Shown here: positions 12,799-24,358 of the stretch, piece by piece
Layout: each line of letters starts with the position of its first letter
How positions within the stretch are numbered: the stretch's first letter is position 1
From: Bimastos eiseni
Taxonomy: Eukaryota > Annelida > Clitellata > Crassiclitellata > Lumbricidae
Length of the DNA: 64,000 nt
Direction: 5' to 3'
Assembly (NCBI GenBank): GCA_959347315.1
Contig: OY365818.1
Span: 7,499,658-7,563,657 of the forward strand
Made by a program: the position numbers and the translations under genes
The notes under the pieces: generated by a model
Seen by the model: only the letters and a program-made list of their open reading frames with translations
Told to the model about the DNA's origin: nothing
Database searches by the model: none

Positions 12799-12802
<4 letters not shown>
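12580..12802 (-). pseudogene. LINE C-terminal fragment with R2-like tail, copy 1
   Basis: The minus strand reads YAELASTYAFTLVAF, a stop, TFGPINSKG, then AVTGEQRETTFLYQRIS and IQRYNAVAVKGTF. This is the same conserved tail as the longer fragment at 12999-13830 (FVPLVFETMGPVN, DPRETGNLFQRLS, IQRFNAVAF). One in-frame stop and a short length mark it as a relic. Confidence 0.7.
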
Positions 12803-12989
<187 letters not shown>

Positions 12990-12998
12990 ACTAGAGTT

Positions 12999-13830
12999 GC
13001 AAGAAAGAGCCTCTGAAGGCAACTGCGTTGAAGCGCTGGATGCAAACTGACAATCGTTGGAACAAGTTGCCTGTCTCTCTAGGGTCTCTGGTGACATGTG
13101 TCAGAAGGCGACCCAAGTCTTTGATGAAGTCCATTCCGTCGTTGTTGACTGGGCCCATGGTCTCAAAGACCAATGGAACGAAGATATAGCTAACAGCGAG
13201 CTGGCTGTACTTGATGGTCTTCCTGGTGGTTGCCACCTCCGAAGATGACGTCGCTTGGAGATATGATGGGGCCACGGAGTCAATCACTGTCGCATCCCAT
13301 ATCAGGTTCCATCCTTCGCCATGGAATCAGCGTCAGACCATCAGGGCGTTTTCAATCCGTTCTGGAGAGTCCGGGGGCTTCCTTAATGTTTGGGAAACCA
13401 GCGCATGTGAGGCTACGACTGATTATGTCGTTTAATGCTGCGTGCCTGGCGAACCGCCCTGGACCAAGACCACAAGAAAGCCCGTGTGCTCCTTCCGCAT
13501 TGACTCGTGACCCGCATGGGCGTGCGTGTGGCTCACATATGCGTGTGCCCAGACGAAGACCCACCGCAATTCTGACAGCTTCGTCGTCTAGCAGAAGTCC
13601 ACATGAAGTGACTGGTAGGGCAAAGCGCCTGTCTCCGGCTTGCGGTGCTGCGGCTGCCTTGAATCGCACCTGATGGTATGTGCACATACACGCTGGACTA
13701 AATTTTCCTTGTAACTTTGCAGGGTATGTAGTCAGACAAGCTGTACTAGACAGATATGAACTGCGAAGGCTGAATTTTGAGAGCATCTCTGTATCTTGAT
13801 GCAGCGTTGAAGCAAAGCAAGTCATTTTTC
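12999..13830 (-). pseudogene. LINE C-terminal region with restriction-like endonuclease signature, copy 2
   Basis: The upstream part (13352-13825) reads AVGLRLGTRICEPHARPCG, then HGLSC, GRFARHAALNDII and KEAPGLSRTD. After a stop comes KRPDG, then in a shifted frame IWDATVIDS, KYSQLAVSYIFVPLVFETM and DPRETGNLFQRLS to IQRFNAVAFRGSF. A C-C-H-C knuckle followed by RPDG...WDxTV...K resembles the CCHC plus PD-(D/E)xK endonuclease of R2-type LINEs; that assignment is inferred from motif order. A stop and a frameshift inactivate it. Confidence 0.7.
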
Positions 13831-13905
13831 TTTAGCCGTGGCTGTCTGTGTAGGTTCTCTAAAGGGCGCTATACAAATGTTCGGAATGAATGAATGAATG
13901 AATAC
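13780..13905 (+). pseudogene. LINE 3' end with (GAAT)n tail
   Basis: The plus strand reads SKSFFFSRGCLCRFSKGRY across the last codons of a CR1-like ORF2, then GGGCGCTATACAAATGT and a run of GAATGAATG. It matches the 3' ends at 17.0 kb and 62.45 kb and overlaps the start of the minus-strand LINE fragment, suggesting nested insertions. Confidence 0.6.
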
Positions 13906-14029
13906 ATTTTCAACATCAACGGCTAATGGCATTTATTTTAAAAGATGAACAACTTTCTTCTAAATGTCTAGGCAATGTATAGGCGATACTTTCCACTTTT
14001 GGTAGCTCTCTCTCCTTGATTCATATAAT

Positions 14030-14585
14030 GTCCAGTCAGCAAGATTAAGTTCAGTTCATTTATAGCAATTTAGTCATCAACAAATAATATAATACGTAAG
14101 AGTTTATTCTTCGTTAACCTAGAACTCATGCACTTTAAAATGCGCGTTTCACCTTTTACAAAACATATTAAATTAAAGTCATATAAAGCTGTGCAGCAGC
14201 TTACATTATGTGAGCTCTACAGCTTTTTCATTAGCAAAATCACATAATTATAATCATTATAATAATTGTCTTCAAATGTCATTTGCCGTAGTTGCCTCTT
14301 TCCAATTTTAGAGTTGGCTGTTGGGGCTACGAATGTAGGAATGCCTACGGCACACGACCTCCTTAAAACGGCCATGATTCTACATTTACATCCATCCGAC
14401 CGTCCAGTTATCTCTCTTGATATTAGCAGCACTAACCACCCGTTAGCCTGATAGACAAGTGAAGCGTGCTGAGGTTTTTTACTCCATATTCCGATAAACG
14501 CTTTCCTCCTCTGTTTTCCAATATTTCTAGAAAAATAAGCATAACTGATAATCATCCAACATGTTGAATTTCGCAAAAGGCATCT
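14030..14585. repeat. Flanking repeat, segmental duplication copy 1
   Basis: Related to 29166-29612 in the same orientation. Shared landmarks are TTCAGTTCATTTATAGCAAT, TTTATTCTTC, CACTTTAA/CACTTCAA, CATCCATCCGACCGTCCA, CCATATTCCGA and TGATAATCATCCAACATG. Both copies lie downstream (minus sense) of an orphan RBR exon 2, so the repeat marks the left edge of each duplicated unit. I do not recognise its open frames as protein. Confidence 0.6.
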
Positions 14586-16365
14586 GATGTTACACAGAGT
14601 AATAAATAAAGCAATATTGGAAAACCCTTAAGGGATCGAAATCGCGCTAGCAGACAACCAGACTTAGGGAAATAAATTTAAGTATTCGCGTAATAAATAG
14701 AAAAAGACTATTATCAACTTGAATTCAATAAGTACAGGACCGACATAAGGCAAACTTGACTATTAAATCAGTCCTGAAGTTAAAAAATCTGATGCCCTTG
14801 TCCCACGCATAACGCTTTAACAATGTGGTGATTACGGATAGCAACTCCATTGCCGAGAAGTTACGATCGCTCAGGACCTGATTGCTAAAATTCCGACAGT
14901 CTTGGACTCAAGAAGATTTCTTGCAGATCTGGACGACTTTGATTCTTGCATAATTCGTCCCGCACTTTCGTCAATTGTAAATTCATTAGCTGCAATCATT
15001 GACTGTAGACCCTACCCTTACTACGAGAATAATTTCTGCTGCCCTCAAAATTGCTGCAGTTACTCCACATACATGGTAAAATGACACAACACATTAGAGA
15101 CCCATCTCTAGTTTATCCTATTTAAAAAGTCATGTATGTACGACTTTACGACTTTGTCTTGAAACGAAATATTCTATATCCAACCCAACATCCAACCTGG
15201 GCACTCTACAGTGATGTCCACTATTGCTCTTCATGATAGAATAGCGGAGTCAATCGATCCCAAGGAATTTTCAATAGATGTGTTCATCGATATTGGCTGT
15301 AAATGGAGGATGATCGTATGCTACCCCAATATTAATTTGAAATGGTGTCCCCTGCTAGCGGAACATTATAGTTTTTTGGGGTTTTTCACAGTGGCCTCCC
15401 ACATCAATTCTAAGTTTCACCTTTCGTCCAATTGACAATTCTTGTTAAATTCTTTCATGCTATTTTAATTCAACTGGCTATATAAGCATTGGTTGCATAT
15501 ATGTTCTGTTATCAAATACTGTGGTTGGAGACAATTAAACGTTATTTTTTTATTTTTTATTGATTGCGATATCATTAGCATTGAAACTTATAATTATTTA
15601 CACACATAATAAAACAATACGAGCATATTATTAACACGTCGTGATCATAATCGTTATCTTTAAGACACGACAGACAAATCGCAGAGCACCAGTTTATTCA
15701 CGAGCCCTGCATCGAATCAGAGGGGTTGTATGAAGGATAGGCCTATTCAAGAGGAAACCAAGGTTCGGTTTCAAAAGAGGGCAGAGGAGGCAGAGTAGCT
15801 GATAATACGGACGTCGCTAATGGAATAGTTTGGAGTAGGAAGGCAGTGGATAGGTGAGTCAGAGTGGGTGAGTCAGAGTACGAGTTCTTCAAGAGATAAT
15901 ACTTCAATTTTGAGTGGAAAATTTGTGGGTAATTAATGGAAGAGCCTAAGGCAAATGCTGGTGGGAGATTGGAAATGGTGAAGGAGGAATCGAAGTTAGC
16001 GGAATTTAGAGTGTAAGATCGCTCCTGAGGCGTGGTATGATTAGAAACAGCAGTAATTGTGTATCGAGAGGAAGCATTGTAAATGGGTCAATATGACGGA
16101 GGAGTAGTAAACAAGGACATGAGGAATGAGAATCACAAGTTAGTCTGAGGCAATTTGGAGAAGGTTGATGTTATTTCATATGAAACAGGAAAGATCTGAC
16201 CTGATAATTATACTGATCAAGATTAACTGATCAGAATGTTGAGTGACCGGTTGAAAAGAAGAAATTATGTTTGTTGAAACGCGTGAAAACAGCTGATTGT
16301 TTTCCCAGTTCTTAAACCCACAATGGTACAATTATATATAAATAAATAGCAATATTCACGATATC
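14586..16365. other. Intergenic stretch, nothing recognised
   Basis: AT-rich DNA with no persuasive coding frame. A missing exon 3/exon 4 for the orphan exon at 16370 would be expected here on the minus strand. I looked for its GGVWP and CKHM landmarks and did not find them. Confidence 0.4.
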
Positions 16366-16369
16366 ATAC

Positions 16370-16457
16370 CCGAGTCGTGTGTGACAAAGTATCCGCAGAC
16401 TTTAGGAGCCATAGGATGATCATAGAGTGTACGAAAGAATTCCTCTTCAAAGCAGTT
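16370..16457 (-). CDS. Orphan RBR exon 2 (UBL helix exon)
   Basis: The minus strand shows a TTTCAG acceptor, then 88 nt encoding NCFEEEFFRTLYDHP and KVCGYFVTHDSG, then a GTATGA donor. Length, phase (0 in, 1 out) and the NC-x-x-E-FF-R-TL-x-DHP pattern match exon 2 of RBR gene 1. No exon 1, 3 or 4 partner was found nearby. It is either a remnant of a lost gene copy or an exon that splices to a neighbour. Confidence 0.65.
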
Positions 16458-16686
16458 CTGAAATATTATTCAGTAACCAATTATATTACTTATATGCTAC
16501 TTTCAAGAAGGGTTTTAATACAGTGTTTCATGAATTAGAATGACTCTTTTATATATTAAACGTATTAATATATTATATTGTATATACAATGTACATATAT
16601 AAAGTATATACAAGTACTAATATTGCAAACTTGTAAATAATTGGTGTGAACAGAAGATAATTTTATTTATCGCAACGTTACATTCT

Positions 16687-17035
16687 AGGTCTCGCTCCTG
16701 CCTATCTTCGCGATCTCTGTTACTCTACTTTGAGTCTACTGGGTCGCCGATCTCTACGCTCTACTGAGCGAGGCATGCTCGTTGTTCCATTTGCCCGTAC
16801 AACTACCAAACAGAATCGTGCTTTCTCACTGGTTGGTCCTTCGCTCTGGAACATGCTCCCGTCGGCGTTTCAGTTGTCACCAAGGGTCCACTCGGACTCA
16901 TTTTATACTTGCCTTAAAACTGTTCTTTTTAAACGTGCTGGAGTCGGGAGGTCTCCTGAGTAGTAGCCTTTAAGGGGCGCTATATAAATCTCTGTAGTGA
17001 ATGAATGAATAAATGAATGAATGAATAGTAGTCAT
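16687..17035 (+). pseudogene. LINE C-terminus with (GAAT)n tail
   Basis: Continuous frame: LGLAPAYLRDLCYSTLSLL, RRSLRST, FARTTTKQNRAFSLVGPSL, LKTVLFKRAGVG, stop, then GGGGCGCTATATAAATCT and (GAAT)n. APAYL-DL ... RSLRS ... AFS-VGPSLWN-LP is the standard end of CR1/Jockey-clade ORF2. It is 5'-truncated to roughly 95 codons and sits between the orphan exon and the 3' end of RBR gene 2. Confidence 0.8.
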
Positions 17036-17443
17036 AAGCATTATAACATCAAAATATTAACTATGGCAGATTTGATTTAAAGGTCTGAAAATGTTATTTT
17101 GGAAAAGTCTTTAGAAAACTATTTTTGAAAAAATATATTGGAAAACTATTTTTTTATTTTTTGAATTACTTTTCCAAGGAATTTTGAAACAAATTAAAAT
17201 CGCATTTTCCATTTATAAAATCGAAACCTATTTTAAGGATAACATTGTGCCCAACGCTGTCAAAAATAACAAGTCTGGACAAAAAGAACTGATAACGGAT
17301 AGTTTGTCTGAAGGACCGATAGCCACATTATTTTCCAGTGTGCTGCATGCTAAATATGGAAAATATATACTTGCCGCAGGTACAATGATGTCAAAATTTG
17401 GCAGGTATTCGATAAAAAGTCGCCAATGCTCCTGTTTGCTGCC

Positions 17444-17977
17444 AGGATTCACACATTTCTGAACAGCTGTTTGGCGAGGTGCTACAGTGCAAGCGCTCCA
17501 CACACCGGTCTCGCATGGATAAGGTTTTAGGCAGATGAAGCAAAACTCATACTTGCAGTTGACGCAAGATATGTGCTTACACTTGTTGACATGCTCCATT
17601 AGTATGTAACATTTTGGACAAGCTCTCTTGTTGGGACATTTCACGCCGTTTAATTTTTTCAACGCACAAGTTTCAAGGATACGAAAAATTGACTTGATGT
17701 CGCCGCATTCAGGATTCCCACATTTCTGAACAGCTGTTTGGCGAGGTGCTACAGTGCAAGCGCTCCACACACCGGTCTCGCATGGATAAGGTTTTAGGCA
17801 GATGAAGCAAAACTCATACTTGCAGGTGACGCAAGTCATGTGCTTACAATTGTTGGTATGCTCTATTACTGCGTAACATTTTGGACAAGCTCTCTTGTTG
17901 GGTCATTTCACGCCGTTTAATTCTTTCAACGCACAAGTTTCAAGGATACGAAAAATTGACTTGATGTCGCCGCATTC
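17444..17977 (-). repeat. In-frame 267-bp tandem duplication of the RING2 module
   Basis: Segments 17444-17710 and 17711-17977 are direct repeats of 267 bp (89 codons) with about 13 differences by eye. Each encodes the end of the IBR (CGNPECGDIKSIFRILETC), the RING2 with its catalytic Cys, and the APRQTAVQKC tail. The TGA of RBR gene 2 lies in the upstream copy (minus sense). Genes 1 and 3 have a single module, so the duplication postdates their split. Confidence 0.85.
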
Positions 17978-18439
17978 AGGATTCCCACATTTCTCAACAC
18001 CTCTGTCTTTCCATTCTTTTAGACACATCCAGCAAAACTCATACTGCTTCCTTGAACACGCCGTGCAGTTGGAACATACAATACGCTTTTCTCTGTTATT
18101 TGAACGAATACAGAATGCGTTGCACTTAGGGCATGACTTCGTATCTTCCTCTTTCTTTCTCATCCTGTTTAGAAGAGCTCTGCGTTCAAACTCGTGACTT
18201 TCATCCGTGGTAAGACAAGCAGCTTCACGTATCTGGCTAAACTTCCAGCGTGTGTTGCATTGACTGTCAGGACATTTGATCGACTCCTCTCCTTTTCCCA
18301 ATTCATAGTAGCAGTGCAACGCGAGTGACAGTGGAGCTATTTAGAACGCAATTTAATCGAAGATCGTTCAAAAAATCAATAAAAAAACTTTTTTTACTGT
18401 TTAACAGCAAAAAAAACAAAGTGTTTCAAAATTTACAAG

Positions 18440-18706
18440 GCATTGGCAATAATTGAGACCACCTGGGTGAAGGGGACACCGTTAATGAATAGCTTCGTAT
18501 TTCCCATGGTACCAGTTTTCCTGTGTAATTAAAACACAATAAGTGGGTTTCTTCGAATTGAGCATTAGCCTGTTTGCACAGAACCATTCCGCTGTGACTT
18601 TCAGTTTCGTTTCAATAGTCTGAATTAGGGTCAGCTGAGATCTATGTGACCAGAAAACGTTGGTATCGTGACTATCATCAGCAAATAGGTCAAAGATCAA
18701 ATTCAT
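18440..18706 (-). pseudogene. LINE reverse transcriptase fragment in intron 3 of RBR gene 2
   Basis: The minus strand encodes LFADDS, a short gap, VFWSHRSQLTLIQTIETKL and WFCANRLMLNSKK. This is the A/F-x-DD active-site box and the following NxxxWFxxNxLxLNxxK motif of non-LTR reverse transcriptases. A similar minus-strand fragment lies at the equivalent place in intron 3 of gene 3 (34640-34800), so the insertion predates the gene duplication. Confidence 0.7.
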
Positions 18707-19979
18707 ACATTTATTGACGAAGAAACAACTAATTTCTTTAAACAGGTAGGATATAATAGCATATAGGTTGCAATCACTTGCGAATAGAGTTCCAGTCTAC
18801 TCAATGTTTTGGCAAGATTCGATTATGGCCATCTCACAACAACTCTTTCACGAACAATCAACTCTTATAAAGCATGACTCAATAATTATTGACCTAAATG
18901 TCATCTGCAACTGTTTGTGATCGCTGAATTATTGCTTTTTGTTACAAAGCACTGCCAATTTCAACAGTTTTAATCATTTGACACACATTTGAGCTCAGGT
19001 CATTTGCGTCCAATTTCCTAACACATAACAATGTTAGTTTAAGCATGCTTGAAAAGTTGTGCAAAATACGCAGATTTAAATGTAAATTATTGTATGCTTA
19101 GGATATTTAGGATATTATGCAATAGAATCACTCTATAATATTAAAAACGTGTGTGCTCTGATAAGACATACCAACTGCATGTCCACAGGCCATTATCGCA
19201 CGCGGGGTGTCATTATCCAACCAAAACACATCCGGATGTTCTTCAGATGTGGTCACTTTCGTCGTCTCACTTGCCTTGAGAAGTCGGGGTCTTGCCTTTA
19301 GGTCGTCAACTGAAGGCCATACTCCACCAGGGAGTTTCACCATCAGCTGAAGCGTGCCCTTGTTCCCGACGTCGTAATCTGATAAATGCTTCTTGTTGCT
19401 GTACTCAAGTTCTCCCTCTGAGAAAAACATGTTACAACGATTTTTGCATAAAGACATTAGTTCAGAATACTGAAAATTTCAAAGGGTTATAATTATGGAA
19501 AGGACAACAGGAAGCACTAATAAAATCAGCTACTGAACTCAGAGAACGCAAATCATGTACTCAGTAAATAAATCAATTAATTGATTGATTGAATAACATC
19601 ATCAGCTAAGCTAATGAATAAACTTAATTAATTGAGCTAAAAGAATTCAGCTAATATACTAAGCTATGAACTTAGCTTTGAACTATAGTGCTCACATCAG
19701 TTTCTAGTGTCCTACAAAACACACTAGACACGCTCTCATTAAAACATAGCTTATTACATTATACTTTTCTGTCGCGCAGAGCAGATAAGAGAAATCAAAG
19801 AAAGACTAGAACCAACAGACAAAATACACAAACTTATGTTCCCCTGAAAGCGTATACATCAACCAATCGACACAACATTTTGTTGTCCTTAAACTAGCAC
19901 ACTAAGAGCATTAGATAATTAAACTCTAGACCACGACTGAATATCAACGACAACACATTGAAGTGCACTATTACAAGGT

Positions 19980-20125
19980 GACCGCTCATTTCGTCGCTGA
20001 TCATTTCGTCGCATTCGTTTCGTCGCATTCATTTCGTCGCACTCGTTTCGTCGCATTCGTTTCGCGCATTCGTTTCGTCGCATTCGTTTCGTCGCATTCA
20101 TTACGTCGCATTCATTTCGTAAGGT
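19980..20125. repeat. 14-bp minisatellite CATTCGTTTCGTCG
   Basis: About nine tandem copies of a 14-bp unit (CATTCGTTTCGTCG and close variants), one with a 1-2 bp deletion. It lies in intron 2 of RBR gene 2 and opens spurious frames on both strands. Confidence 0.9.
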
Positions 20126-22039
20126 TAAGCATCCAGAGAGTCGGTTAAGGTCAGATTACGCGTCATGAGGGTGGGTTAGGATCAAGTTTTCCGTTTATGT
20201 CAAAGGCGTAGCGAGACTATTTGGCAACTGGGGGCATGGTATAAATTTTGCTATCACTGAAAGAAGGACAGCAGTCAATATCAATAAATGCTACCATATC
20301 AGTGGATGTCAGGATGTGTTGATCGGCCACCGGCACATGGGGATGTTCCTTCAGTGTGTCGTAAAGTTCTGCAGTTGTGCAGTTCTGAAGACAGTTAAGC
20401 AAGCAGATTTTTGTTTTAAACTATATTTCTGCGAAATGCACTGAGTGACTCAACGATTAATAAAATGACCAAACAAAAGAAGTATCATAGTCTGCAACGT
20501 CACCACATCAGTTTTTATTTGTTGTGAGGCTCTCTATCCTCATACAAAGAAATTCGTCTAATGCGCAAGCGTGCAAGCTGAGAAGTTACAATTTTGAGAC
20601 GGTTATTAGGAACAAGAACGAATTGCACAGTCGATAGGTTTCATGTAGGCTATGTAGTGGCACCGCCATTTTAAAGAACAGTGGCGTGATGTCGATCCTA
20701 GGTCCTAGGTCAACAAAAGTAAGATTCACATTCTAACCTGAGGTACATTCACTTGAATGCTTTTACTCATATTTGTAATAATCGATATTTGCCATTCTCT
20801 GTTCATCATTTTAGCTAACAGCAGCTCTGCATTAAAAGTTTAAACTACAATTCTTATTACGTAAAAATTCTCCGAGTCAAGTAGTAAAACCAAAAGTATA
20901 TATTGAATTCCCGACGGACTAATAATAGTCATGCCACTGGTTGATGAGTTCAGTAGAGACATTGAGTCTACCGAGATGTGTAGCCTATAGCTGTCTAAAG
21001 GCGATCAACAACTACTACTTCGGGAATTCTAAGGTTTTTTCCAAACTCTTGTCCAGAAAACCACATAGGCCATTAGATTAAACTAAAAACCATTCATATT
21101 CTAATAAAATATTATATATTTAATTTTTGTTCGCCAGTCATCCGTCTGATAGGACATACCTTTTTTGTTTTGATTCATAACCAACTTGGTCTATTTGCGA
21201 TTTGAGTGTAACCATCTTTTTAAATACGAGGAGATTTAAATGCAGACATCGTCTACATTGTTATTAATTATTAGACCTATGGCTGCATCGATTTTACTGT
21301 AAAATCTATCAATCGATCCTGATATTATTACATGTGCCTACAATGTGTAAAATCATTGCGAAAACAACGAATTCATGCCGTATACAAAACTATGCAAACA
21401 AAACGTCGATAGATTGACCTTATGTGTGGTTAGACTCTTGTAGAATTTTATTTCTGCAATATAGGCCATGACTCTGAAGCCAATTCATATTGAAATAAAT
21501 GCATGCTACTGCACAACCTATCACGGAAAGTAGGCCCAAAGATGGTAGAGTTGTAGACGAAGATATGACACTTCCTATCTCGCTGTGTATTTGGTTTGTG
21601 TGATGGTCAAAGCACACAAACCACTTCTTCATTCGCTCGTGGCGAGGTTGACGCAACGCCAGCCGCGACACGTAGCGACTGGAGAAGTCCTATCTTAGTG
21701 GTATCTTAGCAACAACAATCGATTCCAAGGTAGGTGACGTGAATATTCAGATAAACAGCGGAGATAGGAAGTGTCACATCTTAGTCTACGACTCTACCAT
21801 CTTTGGTAGGCCTACTACGACACGGACGGCTATGTATTATATTCAGTTAAATCATGGTCATTTAACACCACAGCCATGTAGGTTAGGTCCATAATATCTC
21901 TCCGTCTTTCTGCGTGTGTCTCTATAATTATGCGTGAGTGTGTTTGGGCGGTATGGGCTAGACCAACGTGATATTTTAGCTTTATCTTGTACCGTTGCGG
22001 TAGAGTGTTACAACCATCGTCATGGTGAAGTAGACATTC

Positions 22040-22202
22040 TTTTTCAGTTTTCTGCCCTTTCGGCAGGTTCGCGTGTCCAATGTCGTCACTTCCTCTCTGT
22101 TCTGGGTCTCGTCCTTCATCCTCATGTATCCGCCACCCCTTCCAGCATCCAGTCCAAGATCATTGTTCTTGGTCTCCCTCTTTTCTTTTTCCTTCATTAT
22201 CC
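22040..22202 (-). pseudogene. Dispersed LINE-like C-terminal fragment
   Basis: Aligns by eye with the minus strand of 24656-24843, 39224-39411 and 58076-58225. The clearest copy (58 kb) reads RKKTRERPRMMLLDL and HDKWRHWT, the RxRPRxxxLD...WR pattern near the end of many LINE ORF2 proteins. The copy here is degenerate. Confidence 0.45.
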
Positions 22203-22324
22203 CTAGAGAGAATGAGAAGTAGACATTACGCTTTAAAAATTATTGCAGTTTTACTAATTTTAATGGCTAAAATGATTCCCTACTTACAAAAAACCACACT
22301 ACTGCCATCCTGGTGTTTTCTATA

Positions 22325-23126
22325 ACTCTAGCTAACAATAGGAGTAAGTATCAGTTTAGGAGTTACCCGGTAACGATTCCAAAATTGAGCCATTTCTAGT
22401 CCATAGGTGATGCCAGTATCGCTCGAAGGCAACTCGGGATATCCTCAGAAATTGACTTATTCGCAGTCGCTAAGCGTAGTTGATGTTCATTTCCGACGAA
22501 CTTCATCAAGAAACGCAGCGTTACAGCCAACAACTTTTATGTTCCTTTAATGCCAGTAGGCGGAGGATTACAATAAACACAAGGTCGTAATCCGTCGTCT
22601 GCAGCCGTGACCATATATTATAATGGCGTCATCAGTGACGTCGTAAATTTGTCGAACCTGACATTAAATAAACTGAAAATAAATTAAACCTTCTGAAAGA
22701 CAGAAAGGAAAGGAAACACTGAAGAATTATGAGATGTCTATATCCACAATAATTTTTATAGTTAATCAAGTTAATAAATGATGAGAGTAACGCAAAGATG
22801 TAAGGCCTACAGTAACTGCGGTGAATTTTAATGTCATCGCTGTAAACGACCTCCTATGCACGTATAAAGCGATGGGAGAAGAATCGAAAACCAATAGAAA
22901 AAACTCTTATTCTGAAATTTCAGAAACTTCATACCGCTCTTCTTCCAAGCTGTTTTGTTCAGAAGTGCAAACGCCTCGACGTCTAAATTGCAGTTTTACT
23001 GCAGATCAATTGAGCGCGAAGGACTTGCTCTCAAGGTTACTACACGGACGAGGTCGAACCCGCTCACTCAGCGCACACTGAGCGTTACGAGCCGACCGCT
23101 CTAACCAATCGGCCAACGTGCCACAC
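22325..23126 (-). repeat. Inverted-repeat arm A, contains a SINE
   Basis: The reverse complement matches 38068-38830 over roughly 0.75 kb. Landmarks are TTCTTCTATTGGTTTTTGAT, TTTACAGCGATGACA, GTCACGGCTGCAGACGACGG, AACGCTGCGTTTCTTGATGA and TAGCTAGAGTTAT. The match runs past the SINE ends, so it is a locus duplication with inversion, not two SINE insertions. Confidence 0.75.
22900..23126 (-). mobile_element. tRNA-derived SINE (minus copy)
   Basis: The reverse complement begins GTGTGGCACGTTGGCCGATT, with box A TTGGCCGATTGG and box B GGTTCGACCTC (one base lost against the 52.6 kb copy). It continues with ACCTTGAGAGCAAGTCC and GTCGAGGCGTTTGCACTTCT. The copy is diverged, with a short deletion after the tRNA-like head. 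Confidence 0.7.
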
Positions 23127-23439
23127 AAGACATGAAATGTGCTGAAATACACTAATCATCCTTAAAGACGGTAATGGCCATTGGAGTCACAAGATGTCGT
23201 TAAACTTTGGAATAATAATGGGTCATACGAGCGATGACGTAAATGGTCGTCGTTACTCTTGCTAGATATTGTGCTCTTGTCAATGATGGGTAGAAGTCAG
23301 TCCGTAGAAGCCTGCGAGGAGGCAATGGTTTTTTGGAATCGAGTGTTCCGGTGATGGAAAAATGAAGGAAAAATAAAACAGATATTGAGACATAGGCTAT
23401 AATAAAGTAGGTAGGTATACGCTGAGATCGAGGGGAGGA

Positions 23440-23830
23440 GGGAAGGAGGTAGAAGAACGAGACAGGCAGGCAGAATGGCAAGCAGACAGAATGGCTTAGG
23501 GCAGGCAGCGGAAGGCAGAATAGGCCAGAATAGGCAGACAGGATGACAGACAGACTGACCTGCCTATCCTGCCATCGTGGTAGACAGGCATTCTGGTAGG
23601 CAGCGGAGGGCAGACAGTGGAGGGCAAGCAGAGGAGGGCAGGCAGGCATGGTGGAAGGCAGTCATTGAACGTGGATCAATATGGGTGGATGAACAAATGT
23701 ATGGATGCATGGATTCCATGGAATGGATGGATCAGCAGATAAACGGGTGGACATATGGATGAATGTGTTGATTGAATGATGGATCACATGAGATTAATGA
23801 CTCCGTGGATTGATTGATTGATTGATTGAT
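23440..23830. repeat. GGCAG-rich, TGGATGGA and TTGA simple repeats
   Basis: Degenerate GGCAGGCAGAATGG-type units run from 23440 to 23660, followed by GGATGGAT words and a (GATT)n tract at 23811-23831. No gene. Confidence 0.75.
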
Positions 23831-24358
23831 TATTTCGTGATCATTAATGCAAGAAAAACACTGGATAAGTTGACAGCTTGTGACAAGCCATGATTACTGA
23901 GAAGGAACCAATTCCTCAACCCCAAAGCTTTAGCGTCTAGAATAGACAAGAGACCTATGAAAATAGTCAATGACTTAGCGATCAATTTCAGTAAGAAGGT
24001 GGTGGTAAGTGATATCACTTAAGAAATAGTCTAGATGGCGTTAGCCTTTAGCCTAGTTTTAAAAGTAATAGATTATTGTTTAAATTGATAATATTATTTA
24101 AGAAAGAGGGATACAATGAATTAGTTGTACATGTAGGCCTAGTTGTGTTGTAACTGGCTAATTATATAGCGCCTGATAAGAACCTCTCAAAGGCGCTAAA
24201 CGTAGCATGTGGTTTGGATGCACATAAACATGACAAATGTTTTATTTCTAAAAAATTTAAATTGTGAGAATAATTCTGACACTTTTTAAATGGCGTTTTG
24301 ATTTTCAATTTGACTGTATTGTATAACTCTAGTAACCTACTATATACATTTTACAACT

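Larger units (their letters stand above)
17228..20809 (-). pseudogene. RBR gene 2: UBL-RBR E3 ligase paralogue, broken, with duplicated RING2
   Basis: Exons: 20738-20809 (start at 20809 or 20806), 20295-20384, 19172-19417 and 17228-18336. Exons 3 and 4 match genes 1 and 3 in length, phase and motifs (NKGTLQLMVKLPGG, MACGHAVG, CKYEFCFICLKPYPC). Two defects appear. Exon 2 is 90 nt and ends in phase 0 where exon 3 needs phase 1. In exon 4 a TGA (17903-17905) replaces the TGT read as Cys in the repeated copy and in gene 3. If translated up to the TGA, the product would keep UBL, RING1 and IBR but lose the catalytic RING2. Downstream of the stop the frame is still open through two RING2 modules, each with its predicted catalytic Cys (NNCKHMTC, NKCKHISC), so the lesion looks recent. 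Intron 3 contains an LINE RT fragment shared with gene 3. A truncated functional product or unannotated alternative splicing remains possible. Confidence 0.75.

Noticed and set aside
20198..20230. Left end of a hAT element (AGGCGTAGCGAG) in intron 2 of RBR gene 2
   Set aside because: It is too short, and no matching right end was found nearby; it may be a fragment.
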